Positions 1 to 11,061 of a stretch of 64,000 bases of DNA are shown here, in pieces. This DNA is from Glaciecola sp. Its GTDB lineage: Bacteria > Pseudomonadota > Gammaproteobacteria > Enterobacterales > Alteromonadaceae. A program made the translations under genes and the position numbers. The notes beneath the pieces were generated by a model. That model was not told the DNA's origin. It saw only the letters and a program-made list of their open reading frames with translations, and made no database searches. The stretch lies in the NCBI GenBank assembly GCA_029246415.1, contig JAQWNF010000044.1:30276-94275 (forward strand), read 5' to 3'. Each line of letters starts with the position of its first letter. The first letter of the stretch is position 1.

Positions 1-5
1 AAGCA

Positions 6-21
6 CTGTATATAAATACAG
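6..21. promoter_or_regulatory. LexA (SOS) box at the window edge
   Basis: The sequence CTGTATATAAATACAG fits the gammaproteobacterial LexA consensus CTGT-N8-ACAG exactly, with an AT-rich alternating centre. It lies downstream of the fumarase stop codon, and no plus-strand gene begins to its right before about 1.7 kb. The gene it controls is therefore probably on the minus strand, to the left of the window. Base matching is observed; control by LexA is inferred. Confidence 0.7.
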
Positions 22-44
22 ATTAATTATATAACTTACTTCTT

Positions 45-1577
45 TTATTTAGCTTTAAGCGCTGCATCTAGATCAGCAATTTTCGCTTTCCAGATAGCAG
101 GACCCGTTTCATGTGCATTGTTACCATTTGAATCAACCGCTACAGTTACCGGCATATCTTCAACTTCAAACTCATAAATCGCTTCCATACCTAAATCTTC
201 AAACGCAACAACGCGTGATTTTTTGATTGCTTTAGACACTAAGTACGCAGCACCACCCACAGCCATTAAATACACAGACTTGTGTTTAGCAATACTTTTA
301 ACCGTCGCAGGACCACGTTCTGCTTTACCAATCATGCCTAATAAGCCTGTTTGCTCCAACATCATATCGGTAAATTTATCCATACGAGTGGCTGTTGTTG
401 GTCCCGCAGGTCCAACGACTTCGTTACCCACTGCGTCCACCGGCCCAACATAATAGATAAAGCGGTTAGTCAGATCGACACCATCAGGTAAACCTTCGCC
501 GTTTTGTAGCATGGTTTGAATGCGTTTATGCGCAGCATCACGTCCAGTCAACATTTTGCCTGAAAGCAACACAGTCTCACCCACTTTCCAATCCAAAATT
601 GATTCTTTGGTCAGCTCATCCATATTGACGCGACGAGTATCCGCGCCTACTTCCCATGTGATTTTTGGCCAATCTTCTAATTTAGGCGCTTTGAGCTCGG
701 CAGGACCTGAACCATCAAGATAAAAATGCGCATGGCGCGTCGCAGCACAATTTGGGATCATCACCACCGGCTTGGAGGCAGCATGAGTCGGCATAGATTT
801 AATTTTAATATCAACAACAGTGGTTAATCCACCTAAACCTTGTGCGCCTATACCTAAAGCATTTACCTTATGATAAATATCAACGCGAAGTTTCTCTTCG
901 GTTGTTTCTGGACCACGTGCAATTAATTCTTGGATGTCGACAGGATCCATTAAACTTTCTTTGGCTAGTACGCCTGCTTTTTCAGCAGTACCACCAATGC
1001 CTATACCTAGCATACCTGGTGGACACCAGCCAGCACCCATAGTAGGTAGAGTTTTGACTACCCACTCAGCAATATCATCAGATGGGTTTAACATGACCAT
1101 TTTTGATTTGTTTTCACTACCGCCGCCTTTTGCCGCAATCATGACTTCAATTTTATCGCCTGCAACCATATCAAGATGCACAACAGCAGGTGTGTTGTCT
1201 TTGGTATTAACACGTGCACCGGCAGGATCAGCAACAATCGAGGCGCGTAAAGGATTATCAGGGTTTAGATAAGCACGACGAGTACCTTCATCAACCATTT
1301 CTTGCACAGTAAGATCATGTTTATCAAACTGAACTTGCATACCAATTTTGACAAAACAGGTCACGATCCCGGTGTCTTGACATAATGGACGCTTACCTTC
1401 TGCCGACATACGTGAGTTGATTAGAATCTGTGCCATCGCATCTTTTGCTGCTTGGCTCTCTTCACGATTGTATGCTGCCTCTACCGCTTTGACATAATCT
1501 AAAGGGTGATAATAGGAAATAAATTGTAATGCGTCTTCGATACTATCGATAAAATCTTGTTGGCGAATGACTGTCAT
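45..1577 (-). CDS. fumA: Class I fumarate hydratase (iron-sulfur, FumA/FumB type)
   Basis: Interconverts fumarate and malate in the TCA cycle, in the cytoplasm, using a [4Fe-4S] cluster as Lewis acid. The 510-residue protein has the full class I layout: an N-terminal alpha domain followed by the beta domain. The three expected cluster cysteines are at about residues 66 (LCQDTG), 185 (GWCPPG) and 277 (PNCAATRH), spaced almost as in E. coli FumA. The ATG at 1577 gives a normal N-terminus. It is transcribed alone, divergently from pabB with about 115 bp between the starts. E. coli FumA is somewhat longer (548 residues), but nothing essential appears missing. Whether it is the main fumarase or a second isozyme cannot be told without seeing fumC. 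Confidence 0.95.
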   Translation of the reverse strand: MTVIRQQDFIDSIEDALQFISYYHPLDYVKAVEAAYNREESQAAKDAMAQILINSRMSAEGKRPLCQDTGIVTCFVKIGMQVQFDKHDLTVQEMVDEGTRRAYLNPDNPLRASIVADPAGARVNTKDNTPAVVHLDMVAGDKIEVMIAAKGGGSENKSKMVMLNPSDDIAEWVVKTLPTMGAGWCPPGMLGIGIGGTAEKAGVLAKESLMDPVDIQELIARGPETTEEKLRVDIYHKVNALGIGAQGLGGLTTVVDIKIKSMPTHAASKPVVMIPNCAATRHAHFYLDGSGPAELKAPKLEDWPKITWEVGADTRRVNMDELTKESILDWKVGETVLLSGKMLTGRDAAHKRIQTMLQNGEGLPDGVDLTNRFIYYVGPVDAVGNEVVGPAGPTTATRMDKFTDMMLEQTGLLGMIGKAERGPATVKSIAKHKSVYLMAVGGAAYLVSKAIKKSRVVAFEDLGMEAIYEFEVEDMPVTVAVDSNGNNAHETGPAIWKAKIADLDAALKAK

Positions 1578-1693
1578 GCCGACTCCATAAATTAAGTGAT
1601 CCTAACTACATGATCTCTAGTTAATAATTAGCTTATAATAGTACCTTGTGTTGTAGCACAACAAAAGACCTAACCTTACAACTTTGGTGTCAA

Positions 1694-3190
1694 ATGTCCC
1701 TAATAACAATAAAAACACTCGATGAATTTGCCCACATTCCCCCTGAGCGCTTATTTAGCGCCGTTGCGCACCTTGCTGATAGTATATTTTTGGATAGTAC
1801 GGGAAATACAGGTAACGATGCTCAGTTTGATATTTTGTTGTTTGCACCGGTTGCAACATACTCGGTAACCAATGGCCGAGTGGATTTGTCTATCGTACCA
1901 GAAGCGCTAGATTGTGTGCAAATCAACCAAAACGAACAGGCTTCACTGACCTCACACCAAGATCCATTTATTGCATTGCGCCACTTACACGAGCACATTA
2001 TTGATGAAGCTGATTTAATCGCATCTAAACGTGCGAGCCAACATTCAGCTTTGTTTGAGCAATTACCTTTTTTAATTGGTTCAGCCGGTTATGCTGGTTA
2101 TGATGCAGGTCGTTATCTAGAAGTCTTACCACAAGATAACCCTGCCGAATACGACACACCTGATTTTCATTACGGGATTTACCTGCACAGTATCGTTTAT
2201 GACCGCAACACTAACCAGTACTATTGGGTTGCCGACTCACGTAGCACTACAATTGCGCAACCTGGTCTGGTATTAATGTATGATTTGTTACAGACACTTG
2301 AGATAGACACTGGCGATACCAGAGATGAGGCTTTTGTACTTACTGCACAGTGGCAAGCCAATATGACACAAGCTCAATACATCACTCGTCTGGATCGTTT
2401 GCATCAATACATCGTTGCTGGAGATTGTTATCAAGCAAATATCGCACAACGCTTTGATGCTCCCTATACCGGTAATGAGTATGATGGTTATTTGCGCTTA
2501 CGTGAACAAAATAACGCGCCGTTTTCCGCATTTATCAAAACTGAACAAGGGGCTATCTTGTGTATTTCCCCAGAGCGCTTTTTAGCAGTACATGATCGTC
2601 AAGTAGAAACCAAACCGATCAAAGGGACGATGCCACGTTATGCCGACCCGATATTGGATCTGCAATCCGCAGACACCTTGTTATCGTCAGAAAAAGACCA
2701 AGCTGAAAATCTAATGATTGTGGACTTACTGCGTAATGATTTATCTAAACATTGCAGCCCTCACAGTGTCAAAGTACCTAAGTTATTTGCCTTAGAGTCC
2801 TATCCCGCCGTACATCATATGGTATCTACCGTAACAGGTACCTTAAATGCTGATAGTGAAATATTTGCTTTATTATCAGGGGCGTTTCCAGGAGGCTCAA
2901 TTACCGGAGCACCCAAAGTACGTGCGATGCAAATTATTGAAGAACTAGAGCCTAACCGACGTAATATTTATTGTGGTGCAATCGGCTATATTGGCGTTAA
3001 GCATGATATGGATACCAATATATGTATCCGCACGTTGCTGTGTGAAAATGGCAAGATTTATTGCTGGGCAGGTGGTGGAATCGTGCTAGACTCAATAGCA
3101 CATAATGAATACGCAGAGACCCTTGCAAAGGTTTCTAAAATACTCCCTATATTGCAACAGGATGTCACTTGGACAGACACACATTCATAA
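1694..3190 (+). CDS. pabB: Aminodeoxychorismate synthase component I
   Basis: Makes 4-amino-4-deoxychorismate from chorismate with ammonia supplied by the PabA glutaminase; this is the first step of the p-aminobenzoate branch of folate synthesis. The chorismate-binding domain fills the C-terminal half. It carries the PIKGT motif, whose lysine is the nucleophile that separates PabB from TrpE, and the GSITGAPK and RNIYCGAIGYI blocks. I place the start at the ATG at 1694 (MSLITIKTL), giving 498 residues; an in-frame TTG at 1646 would add 16 residues that resemble no PabB N-terminus. The stop overlaps the start of the Nudix gene by 22 bp, so the two are probably co-transcribed. The partner pabC lies 30 kb away in the fab operon. 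Confidence 0.93.
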   Translation: MSLITIKTLDEFAHIPPERLFSAVAHLADSIFLDSTGNTGNDAQFDILLFAPVATYSVTNGRVDLSIVPEALDCVQINQNEQASLTSHQDPFIALRHLHEHIIDEADLIASKRASQHSALFEQLPFLIGSAGYAGYDAGRYLEVLPQDNPAEYDTPDFHYGIYLHSIVYDRNTNQYYWVADSRSTTIAQPGLVLMYDLLQTLEIDTGDTRDEAFVLTAQWQANMTQAQYITRLDRLHQYIVAGDCYQANIAQRFDAPYTGNEYDGYLRLREQNNAPFSAFIKTEQGAILCISPERFLAVHDRQVETKPIKGTMPRYADPILDLQSADTLLSSEKDQAENLMIVDLLRNDLSKHCSPHSVKVPKLFALESYPAVHHMVSTVTGTLNADSEIFALLSGAFPGGSITGAPKVRAMQIIEELEPNRRNIYCGAIGYIGVKHDMDTNICIRTLLCENGKIYCWAGGGIVLDSIAHNEYAETLAKVSKILPILQQDVTWTDTHS

Positions 3191-3762
3191 CTGCATTTAA
3201 TCATTGCCGACTAGTAGAAAACGAACATGATTTTCCTAGTTTGCATGAAAATTTCGCCTCACCGCGAGATGCTGCTGTCATGATATTGTTAGTCGAACGA
3301 GCCAATGGCTTACATGTCATGTTTACCCGTCGCGCCGAACATTTAAAACACCACGCAGGGCAAATATCATTTCCTGGTGGTAAGTATGAAACCTTTGATG
3401 CCTCACTGCAGCACACCGCTATTCGCGAAACAGAAGAAGAGATAGGTATCAGTATTGGGCATAACCAAGTGCTCGGTTCAATTGGACAATACGCTACTAT
3501 CAGCGGATTTCATGTCACGCCTTACATAGCGATTGCTGACAGTATTCCGCCTTTGGTTATCGATAAAAATGAAGTGGCCTATGCGTTTGAAGTACCACTA
3601 GCCCACTGTATTAATCCGCAAAATATACTATCCCATCACATCACACGTTTTGATAAAACCTTTCCGGTTTATTTTATTCCTTGGCAAGATACATACATCT
3701 GGGGTGCAACAGCAGGCATGCTCAAGCACTTATCGAATCATTTACTATCCAAAGTCAATTAA
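3169..3762 (+). CDS. nudL: Nudix hydrolase, CoA pyrophosphatase type (NudL/YeaB)
   Basis: Probably hydrolyses CoA and its derivatives to phosphopantetheine and 3',5'-ADP. The 197 residues match the length of E. coli NudL. The CoA-ase signature is present (LKHHAGQISFPGG), followed by the Nudix core ending RETEEEIGI, which supplies the metal-binding glutamates. No ATG lies near the right place. I accept the TTG at 3169 because an AGGA sequence sits about eight bases upstream and because it restores the full N-terminal helix. The gene begins inside the end of pabB in another frame, so translational coupling is likely, as for pabB-nudL pairs in other gammaproteobacteria. Substrate is inferred from the family. 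Confidence 0.88.
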   Translation: MDRHTFITAFNHCRLVENEHDFPSLHENFASPRDAAVMILLVERANGLHVMFTRRAEHLKHHAGQISFPGGKYETFDASLQHTAIRETEEEIGISIGHNQVLGSIGQYATISGFHVTPYIAIADSIPPLVIDKNEVAYAFEVPLAHCINPQNILSHHITRFDKTFPVYFIPWQDTYIWGATAGMLKHLSNHLLSKVN

Positions 3763-3865
3763 CAACTCATTAGCTTTTTTAATCAATTGCATTAACATTA
3801 TTCATTAGAGATTAGTGTTAAAACGGCGCATACTCTAATTTGAGTGATTAGATAGGTAGCTATAA

Positions 3866-5239
3866 ATGATTAGTGTATTTGATATGTTTAGCATTGGTAT
3901 CGGGCCATCAAGCTCACATACCGTTGGGCCAATGCGTGCAGCCTTTACATTTGCACAACGGCTACACTCCCTAGCCGATTTTTCTAACATTACTCATGTG
4001 CATGTCGAATTATTTGGTTCACTCGGTCAAACAGGTAAAGGGCATGGCAGTGGTAAAGCTGTCATTTTAGGATTATCGGGATACGAACCTGAAAGTATTG
4101 ATGATGGTATTATCGACACGCTTCTGGCTGCTATAACCGACAAGCAGCAATTACTATTAGCTGGTACACATCCCATACACTTTGCACAACAAGGTGCTAT
4201 TACCTTTCATCGCCGTAAAACCCTACCTAAGCATGCCAATGCCATGACATTACATGCTTTTGTTAATGATACTTGCATACATAGTGATACGTATTATTCA
4301 ATAGGTGGTGGTTTTATTGTTCATGATCAGGATTTTCAGGCAATAGCCCAACGCGCCAATGAAGTACAGACACTTACTCATCCCTATCCGTTTAGCAGTG
4401 CCAAAGAATTACTGGCTCAGTGTCATGAGCACGGTATTTCTATTAGTACATTAATGCTAGAAAATGAAATGATGTTATGCAGCGTAGCAGACATAAAAAA
4501 CCAATTAGCCCATATATGGTCAGTCATGCAGGCTTGTATTAAGCGCGGTATAGAAACTGAAGGGATTTTACCTGGAGGCTTACAGGTAACCCGTCGCGCC
4601 CCAGGTTTATATCGACGTTTACAACATCAGCAAACAAATGATCCGATGCAAGCGATGGATTGGGTGAATTTGTTTGCCCTTGCGGTAAACGAGGAAAACG
4701 CAGCAGGTGGTCGTGTGGTCACCGCCCCAACTAATGGTGCTGCAGGTATTATTCCAGCGGTGTTAGCCTATTACGACAAATACATGGCGACGGTGGATAC
4801 AGAGATCGCTACTCGGTATTTATTAACCGCTGCGGCAATCGGTATTTTATATAAGAAAAATGCATCTATATCTGGAGCAGAAGTGGGCTGCCAAGGCGAA
4901 GTCGGCGTTGCTTGTTCTATGGCTGCAGGTGCGTTAACGGCAATTTTGGGTGGTAACGTCAATGCTGTAGAAAATGCAGCAGAAATTGGTATGGAACATA
5001 ATTTAGGACTAACCTGTGATCCTATCGGTGGGCTGGTACAAGTACCTTGTATTGAACGTAACGCTATGGGGGCAATTAAAGCGATTAATGCCTCACGTTT
5101 AGCACTACGTGGTGACGGAAGGCACAAAGTCTCATTAGACAAAGTCATCAAAACCATGCGTGAAACTGGCAAAGATATGAAGAGTAAATACAAAGAAACC
5201 GCACGAGGCGGTTTAGCTGTCAATATTGTAGAGTGCTAA
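3866..5239 (+). CDS. sdaA: L-serine ammonia-lyase (serine dehydratase, iron-sulfur)
   Basis: Deaminates L-serine to pyruvate and ammonia in the cytoplasm, feeding serine into central carbon metabolism. It is the single-chain form (457 residues). An N-terminal beta domain opens with [22 protein letters not shown], in which the SSSHT loop binds substrate. A C-terminal alpha domain has cysteines in [26 protein letters not shown] and [13 protein letters not shown], which ligate the [4Fe-4S] cluster. The start is ATG at 3866 after a 100-bp gap from nudL, so it probably has its own promoter. It converges on cysB with only eight bases between the stop codons. Nothing unusual in length or motifs. Confidence 0.95.
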   Translation: MISVFDMFSIGIGPSSSHTVGPMRAAFTFAQRLHSLADFSNITHVHVELFGSLGQTGKGHGSGKAVILGLSGYEPESIDDGIIDTLLAAITDKQQLLLAGTHPIHFAQQGAITFHRRKTLPKHANAMTLHAFVNDTCIHSDTYYSIGGGFIVHDQDFQAIAQRANEVQTLTHPYPFSSAKELLAQCHEHGISISTLMLENEMMLCSVADIKNQLAHIWSVMQACIKRGIETEGILPGGLQVTRRAPGLYRRLQHQQTNDPMQAMDWVNLFALAVNEENAAGGRVVTAPTNGAAGIIPAVLAYYDKYMATVDTEIATRYLLTAAAIGILYKKNASISGAEVGCQGEVGVACSMAAGALTAILGGNVNAVENAAEIGMEHNLGLTCDPIGGLVQVPCIERNAMGAIKAINASRLALRGDGRHKVSLDKVIKTMRETGKDMKSKYKETARGGLAVNIVEC

Positions 5240-5247
5240 TTAAAAAC

Positions 5248-6288
<1,041 letters not shown>

Positions 6289-6454
6289 TTATAACTAATC
6301 CTACCATTGAGACAATTTTATTCTTGCTGTCATTAGAGAATAACCTCAAAAAACTATCAACAAAAAATGAGTTCAGCCGAAATATACTTATTACAGAGGT
6401 GTTGTGGCATAATTAACCCACCTTGATGTAGTGCTTTTTGTTTATAGGCTATCT

Positions 6455-7213
6455 ATGATTTTTACTATCATTGTTATTTTGATCATCGCTTTAGTTATCG
6501 TCGCGATCATTATTAATGCTGTGCAACAACATAAATTAGAAGAAGAAGCGAACAAACGCAGAGAGCTGACCAAAGTCAAAAACATCATTGATGAAACTGA
6601 AAATACGCTGATGTCATCTAGTCAGCTCCCCGTCCCTATGCACATGCTCGCCATCCTCAATGGCCGTATACATAATGCATTAACGATCATGGGTAAACTC
6701 AACCCCAAAGCATTTGATATTCAACAACGCATCGAAGATGCCGCCAGTAAGTCGCACATGCCCGAAAGTGAAGTGCCAAGATTTCCACCTGCGTTTAACT
6801 TACCCGATAACGACAAGATTATTATCCAGTTCATTCAAGCCATTAAGCGTTTACGTGTATTGTTACGCGCTGAAAATACCAAAGGACGTGTATCACAACA
6901 TGTGTATGCCGGATTAGACAGCTATTTTGAAAAGCTACAATTAAAGGTCAATGTTGAAACCTTAGCGAAACGCGGACAAGTTGCAATCAACTCTAATATG
7001 CTCGGGAGTGCACGACAGTATTATGAAAAATCTATCAAAGCGCTTGAATCACAGAACAATCAAGATGAATATTGTATTAAAAAATCAGAAGAGTACCGTG
7101 CAAAACTGGCTGAAATTCAGCATATATTGTTATCTGAACAACAACCTTCGATTGAAAATCAAAAAGAACACGATCCTATGGATGAGCAATTTGAAACCAA
7201 AACTAAGTGGTAA
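6455..7213 (+). CDS. Conserved hypothetical protein with one N-terminal membrane anchor
   Basis: I do not recognise this family. From the ATG at 6455 it is 252 residues; a GTG at 6431 would add eight. Residues 1-20 are strongly hydrophobic (MIFTIIVILIIALVIVAIII), a single membrane-spanning segment. A highly charged, probably helical and coiled-coil-prone cytoplasmic part follows, with EEEANKRRELTKVKN and, near the end, an ARQYYEKSIKALESQ stretch that resembles one TPR-like helix pair. There are no cysteine clusters or nucleotide-binding loops. It lies between cysB and a LysR gene, and its end overlaps the LysR end tail to tail by 11 bp. It may be a membrane-tethered scaffold, but function is unknown. 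Confidence 0.75.
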   Translation: MIFTIIVILIIALVIVAIIINAVQQHKLEEEANKRRELTKVKNIIDETENTLMSSSQLPVPMHMLAILNGRIHNALTIMGKLNPKAFDIQQRIEDAASKSHMPESEVPRFPPAFNLPDNDKIIIQFIQAIKRLRVLLRAENTKGRVSQHVYAGLDSYFEKLQLKVNVETLAKRGQVAINSNMLGSARQYYEKSIKALESQNNQDEYCIKKSEEYRAKLAEIQHILLSEQQPSIENQKEHDPMDEQFETKTKW

Positions 7214-8099
7214 TTGGCTGCTCAATCATCTCTAAAAAGGCTTGAGTCGTGACCGACATGTGCTGATAAGGCGCACTAATAATTCCGACTTTACGCTGCA
7301 ACATTGCTTCATTAAGCTCCACACAACACAGCCCAAGTTGCTCCATGCGTAAAGATGACAACTGAGGTACAATCGCAATCCCAATTTGTTGTTTGACTAA
7401 CTGACCTAATGTACCAATTTGTGACGCCTCAGCAATGATCTGCGGGGTGATTTGATAATGTTTATACACTCCATCAATAAACACCCGTAAATTACTATTG
7501 CGATTCATCACGACCATGGCCTCATTTTGAATATCTAATAATGACATTCCCGATGCAGCACGTTGACATAATGGATGACTAGGATGCATAACCACAACAA
7601 ATTTATCCGTAAATAAAGGCGTAAAGGTCATATCATCATCTCGCGTTGGCTCAAATGAAAAACCACATTCCACTTTGCCCTGACTCACTAGTTCTTCTAC
7701 TCGCTCTACCACCACATCTTCAATTTTAATGGAAATATTAGGATAACGTTGATGAAATGCATACAGATACTCAGGTAAGTAGCGCTCAGCAAAAGACGGC
7801 ATACTGGCGATGGTTAACGAACCGGATTGCTTAGCAAACACCGCTTGAATTTGATTAATAGAATCATGATATTCATCGTATAAGCGCAGAGCAATCGGCA
7901 AAAATGCTTCCCCTTCTTTGGTCAACGACACAGTGCGAGTGGTACGCATAAATAATGCCCCTCCCAAGATCTCTTCACATTTTTTGATCGCTGAGGATAA
8001 TGCAGGTTGAGAAATGTGCATTTTAAGCGCCGCTTCAGCGAAATTATTGGATTGCGCTACAGTAATAAATGCGCGCAATTGTTTAAATGACAATGACAT
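7203..8099 (-). CDS. LysR-family transcriptional regulator
   Basis: A standard LysR regulator with an N-terminal winged helix-turn-helix (residues 1-60, recognition region MHISQPALSSAIKKCEEILG) and a C-terminal periplasmic-binding-like effector domain. The ATG at 8099 (MSLSFKQLRAF) is chosen over the upstream ATG at 8114 because it fits the family start and has a GGGG ribosome site about eight bases before it. It is divergent from the CoA-transferase genes, with about 120 bp between the starts, the classic arrangement for a LysR regulator and its target. I infer that it controls the CoA-transferase operon and possibly its own gene. The inducer is unknown. The effector domain is not CysB-like, so it belongs to a different branch from the neighbour. 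Confidence 0.9.
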   Translation of the reverse strand: MSLSFKQLRAFITVAQSNNFAEAALKMHISQPALSSAIKKCEEILGGALFMRTTRTVSLTKEGEAFLPIALRLYDEYHDSINQIQAVFAKQSGSLTIASMPSFAERYLPEYLYAFHQRYPNISIKIEDVVVERVEELVSQGKVECGFSFEPTRDDDMTFTPLFTDKFVVVMHPSHPLCQRAASGMSLLDIQNEAMVVMNRNSNLRVFIDGVYKHYQITPQIIAEASQIGTLGQLVKQQIGIAIVPQLSSLRMEQLGLCCVELNEAMLQRKVGIISAPYQHMSVTTQAFLEMIEQPITT

Positions 8100-8221
8100 T
8101 TTTTCGCCCCACATTAATAACTAAAATCTATTAATAGTGAATATAAATCAATTTTACAAATCATTAAACTTTTTTATACTAGTTGTGTGTACCAATTCTT
8201 TCCTAATACATGGAGCAGGCA

Positions 8222-8920
8222 ATGGCTGGTTTTGACAAAGTAGTAAATAGTTACGCAGAAGCAATGGCGGGACTGGAAGATAATATGACAGTAATCGCTG
8301 GTGGATTTGGTTTGTGTGGGATCCCCGAGGGGCTGATTGCACAAATTAAAACAATGCAAACTAAAGGGTTAACTATCGTATCCAATAACTGTGGTGTAGA
8401 TGGTTTTGGTTTGGGGATCTTACTCGAAGATAAACAAATCAAAAAAATGGTGTCATCCTATGTTGGAGAGAATGCCTTATTTGAACAGCAGTTACTAAAT
8501 GGCGAGTTAGAAGTAGAATTAACCCCGCAAGGTACACTAGCCGAAAAAATGCGAGCTGGTGGTGCAGGTATTCCGGCATTTTATACCGCTACAGGATACG
8601 GTACGCCCGTAGGTGACGGTAAAGAGTCCAGAGAGTTCAACGGTCGTCCCTACATTTTAGAAGAGTCCATTACCGGTGACTTTGCGATTATCAAAGCCTA
8701 TAAAGCTGACCGTTATGGTAACTGTATATATCGTCACACCGCCCAAAACTTCAACCCAATGGCAGCCACTGCAGGCAGGATTACGGTTGTCGAGGTGGAA
8801 CATATTGTTGAGCCAGGTGAGCTAGAGCCTAGCCAAATACACACCCCTGGTATTTATGTGGATAGGGTCATCCAAGGATCTTTCGAAAAACGTATTGAAC
8901 GCAAAGTCGTCGCTAAATAA
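8222..8920 (+). CDS. scoA: 3-oxoacid CoA-transferase subunit A
   Basis: Alpha subunit of a CoA-transferase that moves CoA between succinyl-CoA (or acetyl-CoA) and acetoacetate or a similar 3-oxoacid. It shows the family's [16 protein letters not shown] glycine-rich loop, [12 protein letters not shown] and the [15 protein letters not shown] block. The ATG at 8222 is preferred over one at 8210 because GGAG at 8212 is well placed to serve as its ribosome site, giving 232 residues. The B subunit follows 11 bp later. The sequence looks closer to SCOT-type (ScoA/LpsI) than to E. coli AtoD, but the two types overlap. The divergent LysR gene is the likely regulator. Confidence 0.92.
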   Translation: MAGFDKVVNSYAEAMAGLEDNMTVIAGGFGLCGIPEGLIAQIKTMQTKGLTIVSNNCGVDGFGLGILLEDKQIKKMVSSYVGENALFEQQLLNGELEVELTPQGTLAEKMRAGGAGIPAFYTATGYGTPVGDGKESREFNGRPYILEESITGDFAIIKAYKADRYGNCIYRHTAQNFNPMAATAGRITVVEVEHIVEPGELEPSQIHTPGIYVDRVIQGSFEKRIERKVVAK

Positions 8921-8931
8921 GGAATCGCATT

Positions 8932-9588
8932 ATGGCATTATCAAGAGAACAAATTGCAATGCGCGTGGCGCAAGAATTTCAAGACGGTGATTATGTAAAC
9001 TTAGGCATAGGGATCCCTACTCTCGCTGCCAACTATGTCCCCGCAGATATTCAGGTCATGTTGCAATCTGAAAATGGCTTACTGGGCATGGGCCCTAACC
9101 CAACGGAAGAACAGCTCGATGCAGATATGATTAATGCGGGTAAAGAAACCGTCACCGCTGTCACGGGTGCCAGTATTTTTAACTCTGCTGAGAGTTTTGC
9201 CATGATCCGTGGTGGTCATGTGGACTTTACTGTATTAGGTGCGTTTGAAGTAGACGTATCGGGCAATATCGCTTCGTGGATGATCCCGAACAAACTAATC
9301 AAAGGCATGGGCGGAGCAATGGACTTAGTCGCCGGCGCTAAAAATATTATCGTGACGATGACGCATGCGGATAAACACGGTAATTCAAAACTACTACAAC
9401 AATGCACGCTACCCTTAACTGGCGTGAACTGTATTACGCGGATCATTACCGATTTAGCGGTATTAGAGGTTAAAAACCAAGCGTTTTATTTAAGTGAGCG
9501 CGCGCCTGGTGTCAGTGTGGAAGAGATCCAATCCAAGACAGCTGGCGAGCTCGTAGTACCAGAGCATGTACCTGAAATGCAATTTTAG
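8932..9588 (+). CDS. scoB: 3-oxoacid CoA-transferase subunit B
   Basis: Beta subunit partner of the preceding gene (218 residues). It carries the catalytic glutamate in the motif QSENGLLGMGP, which forms the glutamyl-CoA thioester intermediate, and the GGHVDFTVLGAFEVD and GMGGAMDLV blocks of the family. The 11-bp spacing from subunit A contains AAGGAAT, a good ribosome site. The pair has no thiolase or dehydrogenase gene alongside, so a role in ketone-body or short-chain acid use, or in branched amino acid breakdown, cannot be decided here. Confidence 0.92.
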   Translation: MALSREQIAMRVAQEFQDGDYVNLGIGIPTLAANYVPADIQVMLQSENGLLGMGPNPTEEQLDADMINAGKETVTAVTGASIFNSAESFAMIRGGHVDFTVLGAFEVDVSGNIASWMIPNKLIKGMGGAMDLVAGAKNIIVTMTHADKHGNSKLLQQCTLPLTGVNCITRIITDLAVLEVKNQAFYLSERAPGVSVEEIQSKTAGELVVPEHVPEMQF

Positions 9589-9686
9589 CACCTCGCACTC
9601 AGTGAAGTGCCGTCAGTACAAATAAACTGTTACAGTAAAGCGTGTCTTTGGTATAATCTCACCGTTATCCACAATAAGGCACGCTT

Positions 9687-11060
9687 TTGACTTTTTCAGA
9701 TCTAGATCTCGATCATCGTTTGATCACCTCACTGACCACCAAAAACTTCGTTGAACCAACCAAAGTTCAAGCTAATACCATTCCTTATGGCATGATTGGT
9801 AAAGACGTTTTGTGTTGTAGTAAAACCGGCTCAGGTAAAACCTTTGCTTTTGTTTTGCCTATTTTACATCGGTTGTTAAATCAAAAGTCATTTGCCAAAC
9901 GCGATGCCAGAGCACTGATTCTCGCCCCTACACGCGAGCTTGCAAAGCAAGTGTATATCGAAGTGCGTTCTTTATTATCATCTTTGCCAATCAAAGCCGA
10001 ATTAATCGTCGGCGGTGAAAACTACAACGACCAAGTAAAAGCACTGCGCCATAATCCACAGATTATTGTTGGTACAGCCGGTCGTGTTGCAGATCACTTA
10101 TCTGGTCGAACGTTATTTTTGAATGGATTGGAAATTTTGGTTTATGATGAAGCCGACCGCATGTTGGATCTGGGCTTTGCACAAGAATTGCTCGCGATTA
10201 ACCAAGCTGCAGATCACCGTAAACGTCAAACAATGCTGTTTTCTGCGACACTCGATAGTCCGACCCTGACCAATTTAACCGATACGCTTTTACGTAATCC
10301 TGAAAAAATTATGCTCGATAGTAGTTTCACTATCCATAGTGACATTACTCAAAAATGGTATTTTGCCGACCATATTGAACATAAACAAGCGATGTTAAGC
10401 TCTCTTCTTCAGACAGTAGATCATGATCAAGTCATTGTGTTTTGTGCGACCCGCGAAGATACAGTCAAGCTAAGTGATATGCTCAATGCGCAAGGACTCA
10501 ACTCCGTTGCACTAAGTGGTGATTTATTACAGAACCAGCGTGCAAGCGTCATGTCGAGTTTTAAAACCGGTCAGTATTCGATTTTGGTGACGACTGATGT
10601 TGCCTCTCGTGGACTAGATCTACGTAACGTATCCTTAGTAATAAACTTTGATTTACCTAAATTAGCTGAAGAATACGTGCATCGTATTGGTCGTACTGGT
10701 CGTGCCGGACAAAAAGGATTAGCGATTGCTATCGTAGGACCAAGAGATTGGAATGCCTTTACACATATTCAAAAAAATGTCGGCAGCGAAATTGTCATAG
10801 AAACTTATCCACAGCTTCCAGCCAAATTTAGTGGTCACAAGCTTACAAAATCTAAAGGTAAAGACACCCAGCAATCAAAGAAAAAACGCACGCAAGATAC
10901 GCCTAAAATCACAAAAAAACGAGTCGATACTACGCAAGGTAAAGATATTGGTCACGTGATGATCAAACGTAAGCCTCGTGCAGTCATAGAAGATGACGAG
11001 CAAGAAATAGATTTAAGTGAAATAAAACAAGACGATCAAACAAATAACGAAGATATGTAA
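9687..11060 (+). CDS. DEAD-box ATP-dependent RNA helicase
   Basis: Unwinds RNA duplexes using ATP, in ribosome assembly or RNA decay. All core motifs are visible: the Q-motif region (FSDLDLDHRLI...PTKVQ), Walker A SKTGSGKT, PTRELA, DEAD in VYDEADRMLDLG, SAT, and HRIGRTGRAG. The 457 residues comprise the two RecA domains (about 1-370) plus a basic lysine-rich tail that probably grips RNA. No ATG is available near the start; TTG at 9687 has AGG eight bases upstream and directly begins the Q-motif segment. It may correspond to SrmB or an RhlE-like group; I cannot decide which. It faces the EF-hand gene, whose terminator lies between the two. Confidence 0.9.
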   Translation: MTFSDLDLDHRLITSLTTKNFVEPTKVQANTIPYGMIGKDVLCCSKTGSGKTFAFVLPILHRLLNQKSFAKRDARALILAPTRELAKQVYIEVRSLLSSLPIKAELIVGGENYNDQVKALRHNPQIIVGTAGRVADHLSGRTLFLNGLEILVYDEADRMLDLGFAQELLAINQAADHRKRQTMLFSATLDSPTLTNLTDTLLRNPEKIMLDSSFTIHSDITQKWYFADHIEHKQAMLSSLLQTVDHDQVIVFCATREDTVKLSDMLNAQGLNSVALSGDLLQNQRASVMSSFKTGQYSILVTTDVASRGLDLRNVSLVINFDLPKLAEEYVHRIGRTGRAGQKGLAIAIVGPRDWNAFTHIQKNVGSEIVIETYPQLPAKFSGHKLTKSKGKDTQQSKKKRTQDTPKITKKRVDTTQGKDIGHVMIKRKPRAVIEDDEQEIDLSEIKQDDQTNNEDM

Positions 11061-11061
11061 G

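Noticed and set aside
1646..1693. Upstream TTG start for pabB
   Set aside because: Would add MCCSTTKDLTLQLWCQ, unlike any PabB N-terminus, with no ribosome site; ATG at 1694 fits.
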